A DNA stretch of 7,476 nucleotides. Origin: Lentisphaeria bacterium (GTDB taxonomy: Bacteria > Verrucomicrobiota > Lentisphaeria > Victivallales > JAUVCU01). This document shows, in pieces, positions 6,788 to 7,476 of the stretch. Location of the stretch: positions 1 to 7,476 of the forward strand of contig JAUVCU010000069.1 in the NCBI GenBank assembly GCA_030590715.1, written 5' to 3'. The notes beneath the pieces are model-generated. The model had not been told where the DNA came from and searched no databases. It was given only the letters and a program-made list of their open reading frames with translations. The translations under genes and the position numbers were made by a program. Position 1 is the stretch's first letter. Each line of letters starts with the position of its first letter.

Positions 6788-7476
6788 TAAATCAGCCCGC
6801 CTATTTTACGTATGGTCCATTCCGCACAAAGCAGCAACAGTAATATTATCAGTATCCACGCCGAGTCCCATACTGTGACATCGTCATTTATTGTTATGTA
6901 TTTATTACCATTTCCGAAATATCCGATGAAGGAATTGATGTTCAAAATCGAATCCAGTTTACCATTGGTTATATTTGATACCTTTCTCAAAATATTATCT
7001 CTTGAAGTCAGTTCCGATATCTCTTCCGGCGATTTGTTTTTAAAAATGACAAAGTCTGTGGAAACCTGTTCCTCCGGACCAATGAGTTTTTCTTTGGAAA
7101 GTATTTTTCCTTCGATCAGAGCGGTGTAACTTCCCGAAACTTCGAATGGATCAAAAGTTATTTCATATCTGCCCGAAGACTTTTCGATGTAGTTCATTTG
7201 GCGTTTTCTTATGTTTTTACCATTTCGCCTTATCGTGATGTGAAAGTTTTTACCATTTATCGGGCTGTATTTTTTATTGAGTATCTTGGCCATTATTTTT
7301 ACCGGCTTATCGTTGGAGTAAGAAATATTGTCACTACCGATTCTGACAAAATTATTGCCGGACCTGAGCTTGTCCTTCACTCCCCAATTGATCAACTGCT
7401 TCCAAAGCCGGTGATGATATTTATTACCGGTTCCGTAGCGAAGTCGCCATGTACTGTCAAAGGTGAGCATGGCAAC
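6787..7476 (-). CDS. VWA / glutamine-amidotransferase-like membrane protein, C-terminal part (5' partial)
   Basis: The frame stays open to the right edge: two codons (Val-Ala) precede the ATG at 7470, so that ATG is internal and the true start is outside the window. The 229 visible residues begin at the end of an amidotransferase-like fold. The segment DSTWRLRYGTGNKYHHRLWKQ matches the D-x-TWRWR....YHxRFW.Q signature I recall from planctomycete proteins annotated as VWA or glutamine-amidotransferase-like. Then comes INWGVKDKLRSGNNFVRIGSD and a beta-rich Ig-like domain (about 45-145 from the ATG). Next are a short helical linker and one membrane helix (about 204-216, WILIILLLLLC) followed by EWTIRKIGGL, the usual C-terminal anchor. 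The catalytic region, if there is one, lies outside the window. In related genomes MoxR ATPase and DUF58 genes commonly lie upstream; that would be off the right edge here and is an expectation only. The stop overlaps the next gene's start (TAATG). Confidence 0.8.
   Translation of the reverse strand, partial: VAMLTFDSTWRLRYGTGNKYHHRLWKQLINWGVKDKLRSGNNFVRIGSDNISYSNDKPVKIMAKILNKKYSPINGKNFHITIRRNGKNIRKRQMNYIEKSSGRYEITFDPFEVSGSYTALIEGKILSKEKLIGPEEQVSTDFVIFKNKSPEEISELTSRDNILRKVSNITNGKLDSILNINSFIGYFGNGNKYITINDDVTVWDSAWILIILLLLLCAEWTIRKIGGLI

Noticed and set aside
7468..7470. ATG as the start of the right-most minus-strand gene
   Set aside because: The frame continues to the window edge and the family signature (D-x-TWR) starts right at this point, so a long N-terminal part must precede it.

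Overview
The window reads as chromosomal DNA of a Gram-negative-type bacterium, most likely from the Planctomycetes-Verrucomicrobia-Lentisphaerae (PVC) group. Two things suggest this. One is a GspK/PilX-like minor pseudopilin that is much larger than the usual proteobacterial form. The other is a gene run (VWA/glutamine-amidotransferase-like membrane protein, DUF4175-like membrane protein, secreted squalene-cyclase-repeat protein) that I recall as characteristic of Planctomycetes and relatives. The base composition leans to AT, which would fit Lentisphaerae or Kiritimatiellae better than GC-rich planctomycetes. The phylum is an inference from gene content, not from a marker gene.

Left part, plus strand (1-2676): the window opens inside the pseudopilin-like gene, whose N-terminus lies off the left edge. 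Four bases after its stop, with a strong ribosome binding site, follows a small gene for a secreted, helical, lysine/glutamate-rich protein of unknown function. The two look co-transcribed.

Middle (2677-2927): a 251-base gap between converging genes. It holds a long imperfect inverted repeat with a smaller hairpin nested in it, and a short reading frame broken by one stop.

Right part, minus strand (2928-7476): three tightly packed genes, transcribed right to left. First is the C-terminal part of a membrane protein (5' end off the right edge). Next is a 941-residue DUF4175-like membrane protein with Ig-like modules and a long helical region. Last is a secreted 345-residue protein of squalene-cyclase-type repeats. 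They are joined by a TAATG and an ATGA overlap, so translation is probably coupled. All three products are predicted to be at or beyond the cytoplasmic membrane, so they plausibly act together there, but the function of this conserved set is not known to me.

No tRNA, rRNA, CRISPR array, insertion sequence or phage gene is visible. The only gene-free stretch is the 251-base convergent gap.
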